Source: an uncultured Oscillospiraceae bacterium (GTDB lineage: Bacteria; Bacillota; Clostridia; Oscillospirales; Oscillospiraceae). From it: a stretch of 37,884 bases of DNA. The stretch covers positions 1 to 37,884 of the forward strand of contig CANRIF010000011.1 of NCBI GenBank assembly GCA_947630645.1, written 5' to 3'. Of this stretch, positions 1 through 9,615 are shown piece after piece; position 1 is the first letter of the stretch; each line of letters opens with the position of its first letter. The notes under the pieces were generated by a model that saw only the letters and a list, made by a program, of their open reading frames with translations, was not told where the DNA came from and ran no database searches. The position numbers were made by a program, and so were the translations under genes.

Positions 1-482
1 TTGGCAAAGGCGGGGTCGTTCTTGGTCTCGCCCTTCTCAAAACGGGTGTTCTGCAGCAGCATGATCTCGCCGGGCTTGAGGGCCGCGGCCTTGGCCTGGG
101 CGTCGGGGCCCACCACGTCCTCCGCCAGGATGACGGGCTTGCCCAGCAGTTCGCCCAGACGCTTTGCCACGCCATCCATACGCAGCTCGTCCAGGGTCTT
201 CTGCCACTTGGCCTCGGTGAGGCTGGCGGGGTCCTTGCCCTTCTCGGTCTGCTTCTTCACCCACTTTTCAAAGCTGGGCTCGGGCTTGCCCAAGTGGGAG
301 CAGGCGATAACGGCGGCGCCGTTGTCCAACAGATACTGGATGGTGGGCAGCGCCGCGCGGATGCGCTTGTCATCGGTGATCTCGTTGGTCTTCTTGTCCC
401 GGGGCACGTTGAAGTCGCAGCGGAGCAGGACTTTCTTGCCCTTGACATCGACCTGGGTCACGTTCTTTTTGTTGTAGTTCAT
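1..482 (-). CDS. pgk: Phosphoglycerate kinase, N-terminal part (runs off window start)
   Basis: Reverse strand reads [67 protein letters not shown]..., the canonical PGK N-terminus; GGAGG RBS just upstream. The ORF track lists only shadow frames here. Confidence 0.96.
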   Translation of the reverse strand, partial: MNYNKKNVTQVDVKGKKVLLRCDFNVPRDKKTNEITDDKRIRAALPTIQYLLDNGAAVIACSHLGKPEPSFEKWVKKQTEKGKDPASLTEAKWQKTLDELRMDGVAKRLGELLGKPVILAEDVVGPDAQAKAAALKPGEIMLLQNTRFEKGETKNDPAFA

Positions 483-510
483 GATCCTATTTCCTCCATT
501 AATAATGGTT

Positions 511-1008
511 TTAAACGTCTTCCTCCCCCACGGCCATGATGCCCGTCTGGAGCAGGCCGGGGAACCCCTGCTGGCGCAGGGCCTCATATAATATAATGGA
601 CGCGGAACTGGCCAGATTGAGGCTGCGTGCCCGGGCCTTCATGGGGATACGCAGGCACCGGTCCCTGTACCGCTCCATCAGCGCCTCCGGCAGGCCGGAG
701 GTCTCCCGGCCAAACATCAGCGCCGCGTCCGCGCCGAAGGACGCCTCGGCATAACTCCGGGGCGCTTTCGTGGACAGCAGCCACAGCCCGTCGTCCCCGT
801 TGCGCTCCAGGTACTCGTCCACGTTCTCATAGACGTGTACGTCCACCAGGTGCCAGTAATCCAGCCCGGCCCGCTTCACGGCGGCGTCGGATATATCGAA
901 GCCCAATGGCTTGATGAGATGCAGGCTGGCGCCGGTGGCGGCGCAGGTCCGGGCGATGGCGCCGGTATTCTGGGGTATCTCCGGGGCGTATAGCACGATG
1001 CTGTTCAT
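511..1008 (-). CDS. trmL: tRNA (cytidine/uridine-2'-O-)-methyltransferase TrmL (SPOUT family)
   Basis: [37 protein letters not shown]...[27 protein letters not shown]; typical TrmL motifs. Confidence 0.93.
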   Translation of the reverse strand: MNSIVLYAPEIPQNTGAIARTCAATGASLHLIKPLGFDISDAAVKRAGLDYWHLVDVHVYENVDEYLERNGDDGLWLLSTKAPRSYAEASFGADAALMFGRETSGLPEALMERYRDRCLRIPMKARARSLNLASSASIILYEALRQQGFPGLLQTGIMAVGEEDV

Positions 1009-1088
1009 ACTGATCAATAAACCGCCTATTTCTCCACTATGCGGGTATCATTATATACTATCGCCGGTTTTTTGCAAGGGAAACTTCC

Positions 1089-1118
1089 CCAAATTTTGCC
1101 CTCCCTTGCAAAATTTGG
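1089..1118. repeat. 11-bp perfect inverted repeat (CCAAATTTTGC-N8-GCAAAATTTGG), candidate operator
   Basis: Read directly; right arm overlaps the -35 of the promoter at 1106-1134. Confidence 0.7.
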
Positions 1119-1134
1119 ATAGAGTGTCTATAAT
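1106..1134 (+). promoter_or_regulatory. Putative sigma-A promoter TTGCAA-N17-TATAAT for the GT2 gene
   Basis: Perfect -10, 17-bp spacer, ATG at 1152. Confidence 0.75.
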
Positions 1135-1151
1135 GTCTTTGAGGTGATCCC

Positions 1152-1904
1152 ATGGAAACATTGTATATCGTCGTCCCCTGCTATAACGAGGAGCCATGCC
1201 TTCCCGAGACTGCGCCGGTGTTCCGCCAGAAACTCGCTTCCTTGGAAGCCGCCGGGCTCATATCCCCGGCCAGCCGGGTCCTTTTCGTGGACGACGGCTC
1301 CGCCGACGGCACCTGGGACATCATCCGCTCCCTGCATGAGAGCGACCCCGCCTTCTGCGGGCTGCGACTGAAGCCCAACCGGGGCCACCAGAACGCGGTG
1401 ATGGCCGGGCTCATGGAGGCCCGAGAGCGGGCGGATATCACCATCAGCATCGACGCGGACCTGCAGGACGACATCGACGCCATGGATGGCATGGTACGCA
1501 AGCACAGCCAGGGCTTCCCCATCGTCTGCGGCGTTCGTACCAGCCGGACCACTGACACATTCATGAAGCGTTTCACCGCCCAAAGCTACTATAAGATCAT
1601 GAACCTCTTCGGCGCGAAGCTGGTCTACAACCACGCCGACTTCCGCCTCATGGACAAGGATGCCCTGGAAAAACTCTCCCGCTACCACGGCGAGGACCCC
1701 TTCCTCCGCGGCCTCGCCACCCGGCTGGGTCTTCCCATCGCCACGGTGGAGTATGAGCGCGCCCCACGGGTCGCAGGCGAGAGCAAATACACCCTGAAAA
1801 AAATGGTCAAACTGGCCATCAAGGGCTTCACCAGCGCCCGCTGTAAGCCGGAAAACACCCCCCGTCCCCCCGATCCCCACATCGCAGAGCGGCTTTTTTC
1901 GTGA
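1152..1904 (+). CDS. Glycosyltransferase family 2 (DPM1/GtrB-like catalytic domain), lacks C-terminal membrane domain
   Basis: ETLYIVVPCYNEE, VLFVDDGSADGTWDII, ISIDADLQDDIDAM, ADFRLMDKDAL and RVAGESKYTLKKMVKLAIKGFTS motifs; then a short proline-rich tail and stop. Confidence 0.88.
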   Translation: METLYIVVPCYNEEPCLPETAPVFRQKLASLEAAGLISPASRVLFVDDGSADGTWDIIRSLHESDPAFCGLRLKPNRGHQNAVMAGLMEARERADITISIDADLQDDIDAMDGMVRKHSQGFPIVCGVRTSRTTDTFMKRFTAQSYYKIMNLFGAKLVYNHADFRLMDKDALEKLSRYHGEDPFLRGLATRLGLPIATVEYERAPRVAGESKYTLKKMVKLAIKGFTSARCKPENTPRPPDPHIAERLFS

Positions 1905-1912
1905 ATATTTAT

Positions 1913-1943
1913 CCCCTTTCCCCCGGGAAAGGGGTTTTGTTTT
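1913..1943 (+). terminator. Rho-independent terminator after the GT2 gene
   Basis: CCCCTTTCCC-CC-GGGAAAGGGG followed by TTTTGTTTTG. Confidence 0.8.
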
Positions 1944-1994
1944 GTATAGATTGCAAGAACATTCATCATTATTCAAAATTTCATGAATATAGCA

Positions 1995-2023
1995 TTGTTT
2001 ATTCATTTCCAGTGGAATATAAT
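1995..2023 (+). promoter_or_regulatory. Putative promoter TTGTTT-N17-TATAAT for the amino-acid ABC operon
   Basis: Perfect TATAAT, 17-bp spacer, AT-rich upstream region. Confidence 0.65.
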
Positions 2024-2086
2024 CCAACCATCGAAGCAAACAAGCTGCGAACAAAACATTTCAAATATGGAAGGATGGAACTGAAA

Positions 2087-2980
2087 ATGAAGAAACTGAT
2101 CGCTATGCTGCTGGCGCTGACCATGGTCCTGTCGATGGGCGCGATGGCCTTCGCCGCCGAAGGAGAGGAAGCCACCGAGGACGAAGAGGCTGCCGAGGCC
2201 GAGGTGCCCGAGCTGCCCGACTACCTGAAGGAACTGGAACTGCCCGAGGTCACCACCATCGAGGAAGGCAAACTCATTATGAGTACCAACGCCCAGTTCC
2301 CTCCCTATGAGATGGTCGCTGACGCCGACTCCACCGGTTTTGCCGGCACCGGCTTCGAGGGCATCGACGTGGAGATCGCCTGGTATCTGGCCCAGACCCT
2401 CGGCCTGGAGCTGCAGATCAACGACATCGACTTTGACGCCGCCATGCTGGACGTGCAGAACAACAGCTCCGACATGATGCTGGCCGGTCTGTCTTACAGC
2501 GAAGAGCGTGACGAGAACATGGATATGTCCGACACCTACGCCCACGGCGTACAGGTGGTCATCATCCCCGAGGACTCCGACATCGAGACCGCCGAGGATC
2601 TGGCCGACGGCAAGCTGATCGGCGTGCAGCGCGGCACCACCGGCGATATGTACTGCACCGACGAGTACGGCGAGGAGAACGTCCAGTCCTATGACAACGG
2701 CGCCATTGCCGTCCAGGCCCTGATGAACGGCCAGCTGGACGCGGTCGTTATCGACCAGGAGCCCGCCGAGCAGTATGTGGCCGCCAACGAGGGTCTGAAG
2801 ACCATCCCCTCCATCTTTGAGCCGGAGGAGTACGTCCTGGCCGTGGACGAGGGCAACACCCAGCTGCTAGATGTGCTGAACACCATCCTCAACACCATGA
2901 TTGAAAATGGCCTGGTGTCCGAGATCATGTCCCACTACATCGGCGGCGAGGCGGAGCCTGACGCGGAGCCCGCTGCGTAA
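2087..2980 (+). CDS. Amino-acid ABC transporter substrate-binding protein (family 3)
   Basis: Signal peptide MKKLIAMLLALTMVLSMGAMAFAAE; LIMSTNAQFPPYEMV...GFEGIDVEIAWYLAQTLGLELQINDIDFDAAMLDVQ typical of SBP_bac_3. Start chosen at the internal ATG of the 1901 ORF. Confidence 0.93.
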   Translation: MKKLIAMLLALTMVLSMGAMAFAAEGEEATEDEEAAEAEVPELPDYLKELELPEVTTIEEGKLIMSTNAQFPPYEMVADADSTGFAGTGFEGIDVEIAWYLAQTLGLELQINDIDFDAAMLDVQNNSSDMMLAGLSYSEERDENMDMSDTYAHGVQVVIIPEDSDIETAEDLADGKLIGVQRGTTGDMYCTDEYGEENVQSYDNGAIAVQALMNGQLDAVVIDQEPAEQYVAANEGLKTIPSIFEPEEYVLAVDEGNTQLLDVLNTILNTMIENGLVSEIMSHYIGGEAEPDAEPAA

Positions 2981-2992
2981 ATCCCGCTTTGT

Positions 2993-3020
2993 AAAAAGGG
3001 CGGCTGCTGCCGCCCTTTTT
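2993..3020 (+). terminator. Intercistronic hairpin between SBP and permease genes (partial terminator or stabiliser)
   Basis: AAAAAGGGCGGC-TGCT-GCCGCCCTTTTT, perfect 12-bp stem. Confidence 0.8.
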
Positions 3021-3046
3021 CCCTATATCGAGAAAGGTGAGTACTT

Positions 3047-3814
3047 ATGGACCTCTCTGGGCTTTATGAGACGCTCTCTGCCCTGCCAAAAGGCGACTTA
3101 TCCGTATGGCAGAGTTTTTTCCTTAAATTCTATCAGGCATGGTTCGCCAACGGCCGCTGGCAGCAGTACTTCAAGGGCCTGGCCTCCACCATCGAGGTGA
3201 CCGTCATCGCCCTGGCCATCGGCGTGGTGCTGGGCGTGATCGTGGCCATGGTCCGCACGGCTTACGCCCAGCGGCGACCCGGCACCCACAACCCTGTCCT
3301 GGCCGTCGTGGACTTCATCTTCAAGATCTACGTCACCGTCATCCGCGGTACCCCCATGATGGTGCAGCTGCTGATCATGGGCTTCGTCATCTTCTCCTCC
3401 AGCCGGAACACCACCTTTGTGGGCGCGCTGACCCTGGGCATCAACTCCGGCGCGTATGTGTCCGAGATCATCCGGGGCGGGCTTATGAGCCTGGACCCGG
3501 GCCAGGCGGAGGCGGGCCGGTCCCTGGGGCTGGGCTACATCCAGACCATGTGGCACATCGTCATCCCCCAGGCCTTCAAGACCATCCTCCCCTCCCTTGG
3601 CAACGAGTTCATCGTGCTTTTGAAGGACACCTCCCTCATCAGCGTCATCGGCGGCAAGGAGATCGTCTACTTCGCCAAGGCCATCGTGAACCGCACCTAC
3701 GAACCCATGTTCCCCTACATCATCACCGCCGTCATGTATCTCATCCTCGTGATGGCATTCAGCTATTTGCAGAGCTTGCTGGAAAGGAGGCTGCGCGCCA
3801 GTGATAGACGTTAA
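3047..3814 (+). CDS. Amino-acid ABC transporter permease (HisM/GlnP family)
   Basis: [23 protein letters not shown]..., [59 protein letters not shown]. Confidence 0.94.
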   Translation: MDLSGLYETLSALPKGDLSVWQSFFLKFYQAWFANGRWQQYFKGLASTIEVTVIALAIGVVLGVIVAMVRTAYAQRRPGTHNPVLAVVDFIFKIYVTVIRGTPMMVQLLIMGFVIFSSSRNTTFVGALTLGINSGAYVSEIIRGGLMSLDPGQAEAGRSLGLGYIQTMWHIVIPQAFKTILPSLGNEFIVLLKDTSLISVIGGKEIVYFAKAIVNRTYEPMFPYIITAVMYLILVMAFSYLQSLLERRLRASDRR

Positions 3815-4526
3815 GAACCTGACCAAGGCCTTTGGCGACCACGTGGTCCTCAACGACATCTCCGAACACATCTATCCCGGCGAGAAGGTGGTCATCATCG
3901 GCCCCTCCGGCGGCGGCAAAAGCACCTTCCTGCGCTGCCTGAACCTGCTGGAGACCCCCAACGCCGGCACCATCACCTTCAAGGGCACGGACATCACCGA
4001 CCCCAAGAGCGACATCAATAAGTACCGCCAGAAGATGGGCATGGTGTTCCAGCACTTCAACCTGTTCCCCCACATGACCATTATGAAAAACCTCACCCTG
4101 GCGCCCATGAAGCTGCTGAAAAAGTCCAAGGCCGAGGCCGAGGAAACGGCCATGGAGCTGCTGGGCCGGGTGGGTCTGGCGGACCGGGCGGCGTCCTATC
4201 CCAGCCAGCTCTCCGGCGGGCAGAAGCAGCGCGTGGCCATCGTGCGGGCGCTGTGCATGGAGCCGGAGGTCATGCTCTTCGACGAGCCCACCTCCGCCCT
4301 GGACCCGGAGATGGTGGGCGAGGTGCTGGACGTGATGAAGTCCCTGGCCCGGGACGGCATGACCATGGTGGTGGTCACCCACGAGATGGGCTTTGCCAAG
4401 GAGGTGGGCGACCGGGTGCTGTTCATGGACGGCGGCGTGATCGCCGAGCAGGCACCGCCGGCCCAGTTCTTTGCCGATCCCCAGACGGAGCGGGCCAAAA
4501 GCTTCCTTGCCAAGGTCCTGATGTGA
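3801..4526 (+). CDS. Amino-acid ABC transporter ATP-binding protein (GlnQ type); GTG start overlapping the permease
   Basis: [18 protein letters not shown] (Walker A), [15 protein letters not shown] signature, [20 protein letters not shown] (Walker B). Confidence 0.95.
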   Translation: MIDVKNLTKAFGDHVVLNDISEHIYPGEKVVIIGPSGGGKSTFLRCLNLLETPNAGTITFKGTDITDPKSDINKYRQKMGMVFQHFNLFPHMTIMKNLTLAPMKLLKKSKAEAEETAMELLGRVGLADRAASYPSQLSGGQKQRVAIVRALCMEPEVMLFDEPTSALDPEMVGEVLDVMKSLARDGMTMVVVTHEMGFAKEVGDRVLFMDGGVIAEQAPPAQFFADPQTERAKSFLAKVLM

Positions 4527-4648
4527 CATCCCCGGCGGGGACCGGAAAAACTGTGACTTTTTGCTGATTTAAATTGTTTTAGTTGCCCAAAAAATTTGGG
4601 GCGCCAAACACCGGCCTGCACAGTTTCTCCAAACATCTTTTTGACCGA

Positions 4649-4677
4649 TTGACAATTTAAAAATGAGATACTATTAT
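4649..4677 (+). promoter_or_regulatory. Putative sigma-A promoter TTGACA-N17-TATTAT for the liv operon
   Basis: Consensus -35, 17-bp spacer, good -10; AT-rich context. Confidence 0.75.
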
Positions 4678-4766
4678 CATCATAACATCCCGCGAAAAAC
4701 ATATGATTTTCAGCCGCGGCCCACGGCTCCGGCAGGAAATAAAATTTTGGAAAGAGGTACACAAAA

Positions 4767-5921
4767 ATGAAGAAATCCACATTCAAGAAGCTGGTCTGTC
4801 TCGTCATGGCGATGGCTCTGATTGTGGCTCTGGGCGTGACCGCCTTCGCCACTGAAAACCCCGCCCCCATCAAGATCGGCGGCATCGGCCCCCTGACCGG
4901 CGCTGTGGCCGTGTACGGCGTCGCCACCTACAACGGCGCGCAGATCGCTGTTGATGAGATCAACGAGGCTGCCGGCTACACCGCCATCGAGTTCAACTTC
5001 CAGGACGACGAGGGCGACAACGAGAAGGCCGTTAACGCTTACGCCACCCTGCAGGACTGGGGTATGCAGGTCCTGTACGGCACCACCACCACCGGTCCCT
5101 GCGTGGCTGTGTCCGCCGAGACCAATACCGACCGTTACTTCGAACTGACCCCCTCCGCCTCCTCCCCTGACGTGACCGCGGGCAAGGACAACGTCTTCCA
5201 GATGTGCTTCACCGACCCCAACCAGGGCATCACCGCTGCCAACTACGTCAAGGAAAATGAGCTGGGCGAGAAGATCGCTGTCATCTACAACAACGCCGAC
5301 GCTTACTCCACTGGCATCGCCCAGGCCTTCGTGGCCCAGGCCGAAGAGCTGGAGTTGGAGATCGTGGAGCAACAGACCTTCCTGGCCGACACTGACACCG
5401 ACTTCTCTGTGCAGATCAACGCCTGCAAGGACGCCGGCGCCGACATGGTGTTCCTGCCCATCTACTACACCCCCGCTTCCAACATCCTGCGTCAGGCTAA
5501 GGACATCGGCTATGCTCCCACTTGGTTCGGCGGCGACGGCATGGACGGCATCCTGACCATGGAGGGCTTTGACACCGATCTGGCCGAGGGCCTGCTGTAT
5601 ATGACTCCGTTCGACACCACCAGCGAGGCCGGCGTTGCGTTCGTGGAGAAGTATGAGAAACTCTACGGCGAGACCCCCAACCAGTTCGCCGCCGATGGCT
5701 ATGACTGCATCTACGCCATCTGGCAGGCCTGCCAGGCCGCCAAGGTCACCGCTGAGACCAGCCACGAGGACGCCTGCGAGGCCCTGATCGAGACCTTCAC
5801 CTCCGAGGACTTCGCCGTGGACGGCCTGACCGGCAACGGCATGACATGGAGTGCCAACGGCGAGGTCGCCAAGGCCCCCTACGTGGTGGCTATCGTGGAC
5901 GGCGTTTCTGTCCTCCAGTAA
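4767..5921 (+). CDS. livJ: Branched-chain amino-acid ABC transporter substrate-binding protein
   Basis: Signal peptide, then PIKIGGIGPLTGAVAVYGVATYNGAQIAVDEINEAAG...; peripla_BP_6-like; followed by livHMGF. Confidence 0.94.
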   Translation: MKKSTFKKLVCLVMAMALIVALGVTAFATENPAPIKIGGIGPLTGAVAVYGVATYNGAQIAVDEINEAAGYTAIEFNFQDDEGDNEKAVNAYATLQDWGMQVLYGTTTTGPCVAVSAETNTDRYFELTPSASSPDVTAGKDNVFQMCFTDPNQGITAANYVKENELGEKIAVIYNNADAYSTGIAQAFVAQAEELELEIVEQQTFLADTDTDFSVQINACKDAGADMVFLPIYYTPASNILRQAKDIGYAPTWFGGDGMDGILTMEGFDTDLAEGLLYMTPFDTTSEAGVAFVEKYEKLYGETPNQFAADGYDCIYAIWQACQAAKVTAETSHEDACEALIETFTSEDFAVDGLTGNGMTWSANGEVAKAPYVVAIVDGVSVLQ

Positions 5922-5945
5922 TCCATCAGTAGAACGTTTTTAAAA

Positions 5946-5978
5946 GCGCAGGGTTGCCGCTCATACGGCAACCCTCGC
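5946..5978 (+). terminator. Intercistronic hairpin between livJ and livH
   Basis: GGGTTGCCG-CTCATA-CGGCAACCC with flanking GCG/CGC pairing. Confidence 0.65.
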
Positions 5979-6015
5979 TTGCCATTTTGATTCTGTCAAC
6001 AAGGAGGTGCAAGGT

Positions 6016-6900
6016 ATGATCGGTCTTATCTCCAACCTGATCAGCGGCGTCAGTTTGGGAAGCGTTTATGCCATCATTGCACTGGGATACACCATGGTCT
6101 ACGGCATCGCCAAGATGCTGAACTTCGCCCACGGCGACGTGATCATGGTGGGCGCGTACATATGCTTCTGCGGGATCAACTACCTGTCCCTGCCCCCCGT
6201 CGTGGCCGTCCTTCTGGCCATCATCGCCTGCACTGCGCTGGGCATCGTCATCGAGGGACTGGCCTACAAGCCTCTGCGCTCCGCGCCTAACCTGGCGGTG
6301 CTGATCACCGCCATCGGCGTGAGCTATTTCCTGCAGAACTCCGCGCTGCTGATCTGGAAGAGCGACCCGAAAGTCTTCCCCTCCATCATCAAGCTGGAGC
6401 CCATCCATTGCTTTGACGGCCAGCTCACCATCGGCGGCGTGACCCTGGTAACGGTACTGTGCTGCATCGTAGTGATGGTGTGCCTGACCCTGTTCATCAG
6501 CCGCAGCAAGACCGGTAAGGCCATGCGGGCCGTATCGGAGGACAAGGTCGCGGCGCAACTGATGGGCATCAACGTCAACCGTACCATCTCCGTGACCTTC
6601 GCCATCGGTTCGGGGCTGGCAGCGGTCGCGGGCGTGCTGCTGTGTTCGGCCTACCCCACCCTGATCCCCACCACCGGCGCCATGCCCGGCATCAAAGCCT
6701 TCACCGCCGCGGTGTTCGGCGGCATCGGCTCCATCCCCGGTGCCATGCTGGGCGGCATCCTCCTTGGCGTCATCGAGATCTTCGCCAAGGCTTATATCTC
6801 CACCCAGTTCTCCGATGCCATCGTCTTCGCCGTGCTGATCGTCGTGCTGCTTATCAAGCCCACGGGCATCCTGGGCAAAAAGATCAGCGAGAAAGTGTGA
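6016..6900 (+). CDS. livH: Branched-chain amino-acid ABC transporter permease LivH
   Basis: LGSVYAIIALGYTMVYGIAKMLNFAHGDVIMVGAY; AAVFGGIGSIPGAMLGGILLGVIE; AGGAGG RBS. Confidence 0.95.
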   Translation: MIGLISNLISGVSLGSVYAIIALGYTMVYGIAKMLNFAHGDVIMVGAYICFCGINYLSLPPVVAVLLAIIACTALGIVIEGLAYKPLRSAPNLAVLITAIGVSYFLQNSALLIWKSDPKVFPSIIKLEPIHCFDGQLTIGGVTLVTVLCCIVVMVCLTLFISRSKTGKAMRAVSEDKVAAQLMGINVNRTISVTFAIGSGLAAVAGVLLCSAYPTLIPTTGAMPGIKAFTAAVFGGIGSIPGAMLGGILLGVIEIFAKAYISTQFSDAIVFAVLIVVLLIKPTGILGKKISEKV

Positions 6901-6901
6901 G

Positions 6902-7999
6902 GTGCGGGAAATGAAAAATGTGAAAAAGACAAGACGCCGCGACTTCATCACCTACGGCATGGTCATCGCCGCCTATCTGGTGGTGCAGGCACTCCTGGAT
7001 ACGGGTCACATTTCCAATTCTTTGAAAAACCAGCTCATTCCCATCTGCGTGTACGTGTGCATGGCGGTGAGCCTGAACCTGGTTGTAGGCATCCTGGGCG
7101 ATCTGAGCCTAGGTCACGCAGGATTTATGAGCGTGGGCGCTTTCACGGGCATCGTGGTGTCCATGAGCCTGCAGAACGCCATCCCCGATGGGATCGTGCG
7201 CCTGATTCTGGCCATCGCGGTAGGTGCCGTGACGGCCGCCATCGCGGGCGTGCTGGTGGGCGTGCCGGTGCTGCGGCTCCGGGGCGACTACCTTGCTATC
7301 GTCACACTGGCCTTCGGCGAGATCATCAAGAACGTCCTCACCAACCTCTATGTGGGTGCGGACGGCAACGGCCTGCATATCAGCTTCAAAAACGCCATGG
7401 CTATGGGCATGGGCCTGGACGGCAAGACCATCATCAACGGTCCCATCGGCGCCGTTGGCGTGACGAAGCTGGCCACCTTTACCGCCGGCTTCATCCTGAT
7501 TCTGGTGACCCTTTTCATCACGCTGAATCTAATCAACAGCCGCTCCGGCCGGGCCATCAAAGCCATTCGGGACAACCGCATCGCCGCGGAGAGCGTGGGC
7601 ATCAACATCACCAAGTATAAGCTGATCGCCTTTGTGGTCTCCGCCGCCCTGGCGGGCATGGCCGGCGCGCTGTACGGACTGAACTACTCCGGCCTCGCCG
7701 CCAAGAAGTTCGACTTCAACACCTCCATCCTGGTGCTGGTGTTCGTGGTCCTGGGCGGCATCGGCAACATCCGCGGCTCCATCATCGCCGCCACGGTGCT
7801 TACCGTCCTGCCCGAGATGCTGCGGGCGCTGCAGGATTACCGGATGCTGATCTACGCCGTCATCCTGATCCTGGTGATGATCGTAACCAACAACCCCCTA
7901 CTGCGTAGCGTGACGCAGAGCGTTGTCAAGAAACTCAAGGCTCCTTTCGTGAAGAAAAAGGACGCCGCTCCCGCGGAAGGAGGCGACAGCAATGGCTGA
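6902..7999 (+). CDS. livM: Branched-chain amino-acid ABC transporter permease LivM
   Basis: AVSLNLVVGILGDLSLGHAGFMSVGAF; VPVLRLRGDYLAIVTLAFGEIIK; VVLGGIGNIRGSIIAATVL. Start could be 6902 (GTG) or 6911 (ATG). Confidence 0.95.
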   Translation: MREMKNVKKTRRRDFITYGMVIAAYLVVQALLDTGHISNSLKNQLIPICVYVCMAVSLNLVVGILGDLSLGHAGFMSVGAFTGIVVSMSLQNAIPDGIVRLILAIAVGAVTAAIAGVLVGVPVLRLRGDYLAIVTLAFGEIIKNVLTNLYVGADGNGLHISFKNAMAMGMGLDGKTIINGPIGAVGVTKLATFTAGFILILVTLFITLNLINSRSGRAIKAIRDNRIAAESVGINITKYKLIAFVVSAALAGMAGALYGLNYSGLAAKKFDFNTSILVLVFVVLGGIGNIRGSIIAATVLTVLPEMLRALQDYRMLIYAVILILVMIVTNNPLLRSVTQSVVKKLKAPFVKKKDAAPAEGGDSNG

Positions 8000-8831
8000 G
8001 AAAGTCAAACTCGTACCCGTTCCCAGCGGCAGCGTCATCCCCGAGCGGGATATCGACAAGAGTCCCATCCTGGAGACTCACCACCTAGGCATCGACTTCG
8101 GCGGTCTGGTGGCTGTGGACGACTTCAACCTGACCATCGGCCGGACCGAGATCGCGGGCCTTATCGGCCCCAACGGCGCGGGCAAGACCACTGTGTTCAA
8201 CCTGCTCACCAACGTCTACCAGCCCACCCGCGGCACCATTCTCCTGGACGGCAAGGCCACCAAGGGCATGAAGACCAGCCAGGTCTGCCGTCTGGGCATC
8301 GCCCGCACGTTCCAGAACATCCGCCTTTTCTCCAATATGAGCGTGATGGAGAACATTCTGGTGGGCCTGCACTATGAAATGAGTTACAATGCCCTCACCG
8401 GTGTGCTGCGCCTGCCCGCGTTCTTCCGCAGCGAGCGCATCGCCCGGGAGCGGGCCATGGAACTTTTGAGCATCTTCAACATGGAGTCCATGGCGGACGA
8501 CCAGGCAGGTTCCCTCCCCTACGGCGCCCAGCGCCGGCTGGAGATCCTCCGGGCCCTGGCCACCAACCCCAGCCTTCTGCTGCTGGACGAGCCGGCGGCG
8601 GGCATGAACCCCTCCGAGACGGAGGAACTGATGGAGAACATCCGCCGCATCAGGGATATGTTCCAGATCGCAGTGCTGCTCATCGAACATGACATGAACC
8701 TGGTCATGGGCATCTGCGAGGGCATCTGCGTCCTCAACTACGGCCGGGTCATCGCCAAGGGCGACCCGGACCAGATCAAAAACGACCCCGTGGTCATTGA
8801 GGCGTATCTGGGCAAGAAGGGGGCGAAATAA
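7992..8831 (+). CDS. livG: Branched-chain amino-acid ABC transporter ATP-binding protein LivG
   Basis: LIGPNGAGKTTVFNLLTNVY; GIARTFQNIRLFSNMSVMENILVG; LLLLDEPAAGMNPSET. Confidence 0.96.
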   Translation: MAEKVKLVPVPSGSVIPERDIDKSPILETHHLGIDFGGLVAVDDFNLTIGRTEIAGLIGPNGAGKTTVFNLLTNVYQPTRGTILLDGKATKGMKTSQVCRLGIARTFQNIRLFSNMSVMENILVGLHYEMSYNALTGVLRLPAFFRSERIARERAMELLSIFNMESMADDQAGSLPYGAQRRLEILRALATNPSLLLLDEPAAGMNPSETEELMENIRRIRDMFQIAVLLIEHDMNLVMGICEGICVLNYGRVIAKGDPDQIKNDPVVIEAYLGKKGAK

Positions 8832-9530
8832 ATGCTGAAGGTCGATAACATCAACGTCTATTACGGCGCCATCCACGCCCTGAAGGGCATCTCCTTCGAG
8901 GTGAACGAGGGCGAGATCGTGGCCCTGATCGGCGCCAACGGCGCGGGCAAGTCCACCACGCTGAAGACCGTCTCCGGCATCATGCACCCCCGCACCGGCA
9001 AGATCACCTTCCTGGACGAGGACATCACCCACACCGACGGCTACAAGCTGCCCGCCAAGGGGCTGGCCCAGGTGCCAGAAGGGCGGCGCATCTTCCTGCA
9101 GATGACCGTGATGGAGAACCTGGAGATGGGCGCTTTCGTGCAGAAAAAGCCGCCCCAGGAGGACTTTGAGAACGTGTTCACCCACTTCCCCCGCTTGAAG
9201 GAGCGCCGCAGCCAGATCGCCGGCACCCTCTCCGGCGGCGAGCAGCAGATGCTGGCCATGGGCCGGGCGCTGATGAGCCACCCCAAGCTGCTGATGCTGG
9301 ACGAACCGTCCATGGGTCTGGCCCCCATCCTGGTGGAGGAGATATTCAGCATCATCCAGGAATTCCACGCCGCCGGCACCACTATTTTGCTGGTGGAGCA
9401 GAACGCGGAGATGGCCCTGCAGATCGCCGACCGGGCCTATGTGCTGGAATCCGGCGCCATCGCCCTGTCCGGCACCGGCGCGGAACTGGCCCAGAGCGAC
9501 GCCATCAAAAAGGCCTACCTGGGCGGCTAA
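8832..9530 (+). CDS. livF: Branched-chain amino-acid ABC transporter ATP-binding protein LivF
   Basis: NVYYGAIHALKGISFEVNEGEIVALIGANGAGKSTTLKTVSG; LSGGEQQMLAMGRALMSHPKLLMLDEPSMGLAP. Confidence 0.96.
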   Translation: MLKVDNINVYYGAIHALKGISFEVNEGEIVALIGANGAGKSTTLKTVSGIMHPRTGKITFLDEDITHTDGYKLPAKGLAQVPEGRRIFLQMTVMENLEMGAFVQKKPPQEDFENVFTHFPRLKERRSQIAGTLSGGEQQMLAMGRALMSHPKLLMLDEPSMGLAPILVEEIFSIIQEFHAAGTTILLVEQNAEMALQIADRAYVLESGAIALSGTGAELAQSDAIKKAYLGG

Positions 9531-9543
9531 GAAATATCACATC

Positions 9544-9590
9544 AAAAAAGTCCGAAAGATGGAGTTTCCTCCGTCTTTCGGACATTTTTT
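9544..9590. terminator. Strong, probably bidirectional terminator between convergent livF and the 9616-10602 gene
   Basis: AAAAAAGTCCGAAAGATGGAG-TTTC-CTCCGTCTTTCGGACATTTTTT. Confidence 0.92.
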
Positions 9591-9615
9591 CTTTTTTCCC
9601 TGCACTGTACCTGCC

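Noticed and set aside
1128-2054. 308-aa minus-strand ORF opposite the GT2 gene
   Set aside because: Spans the terminator and is antisense to clear GT2 motifs.
4579-4600. CCCAAA-AAA-TTTGGG palindrome in the gap before livJ, considered as a riboswitch or operator
   Set aside because: Short and isolated; too little structure to support a call.
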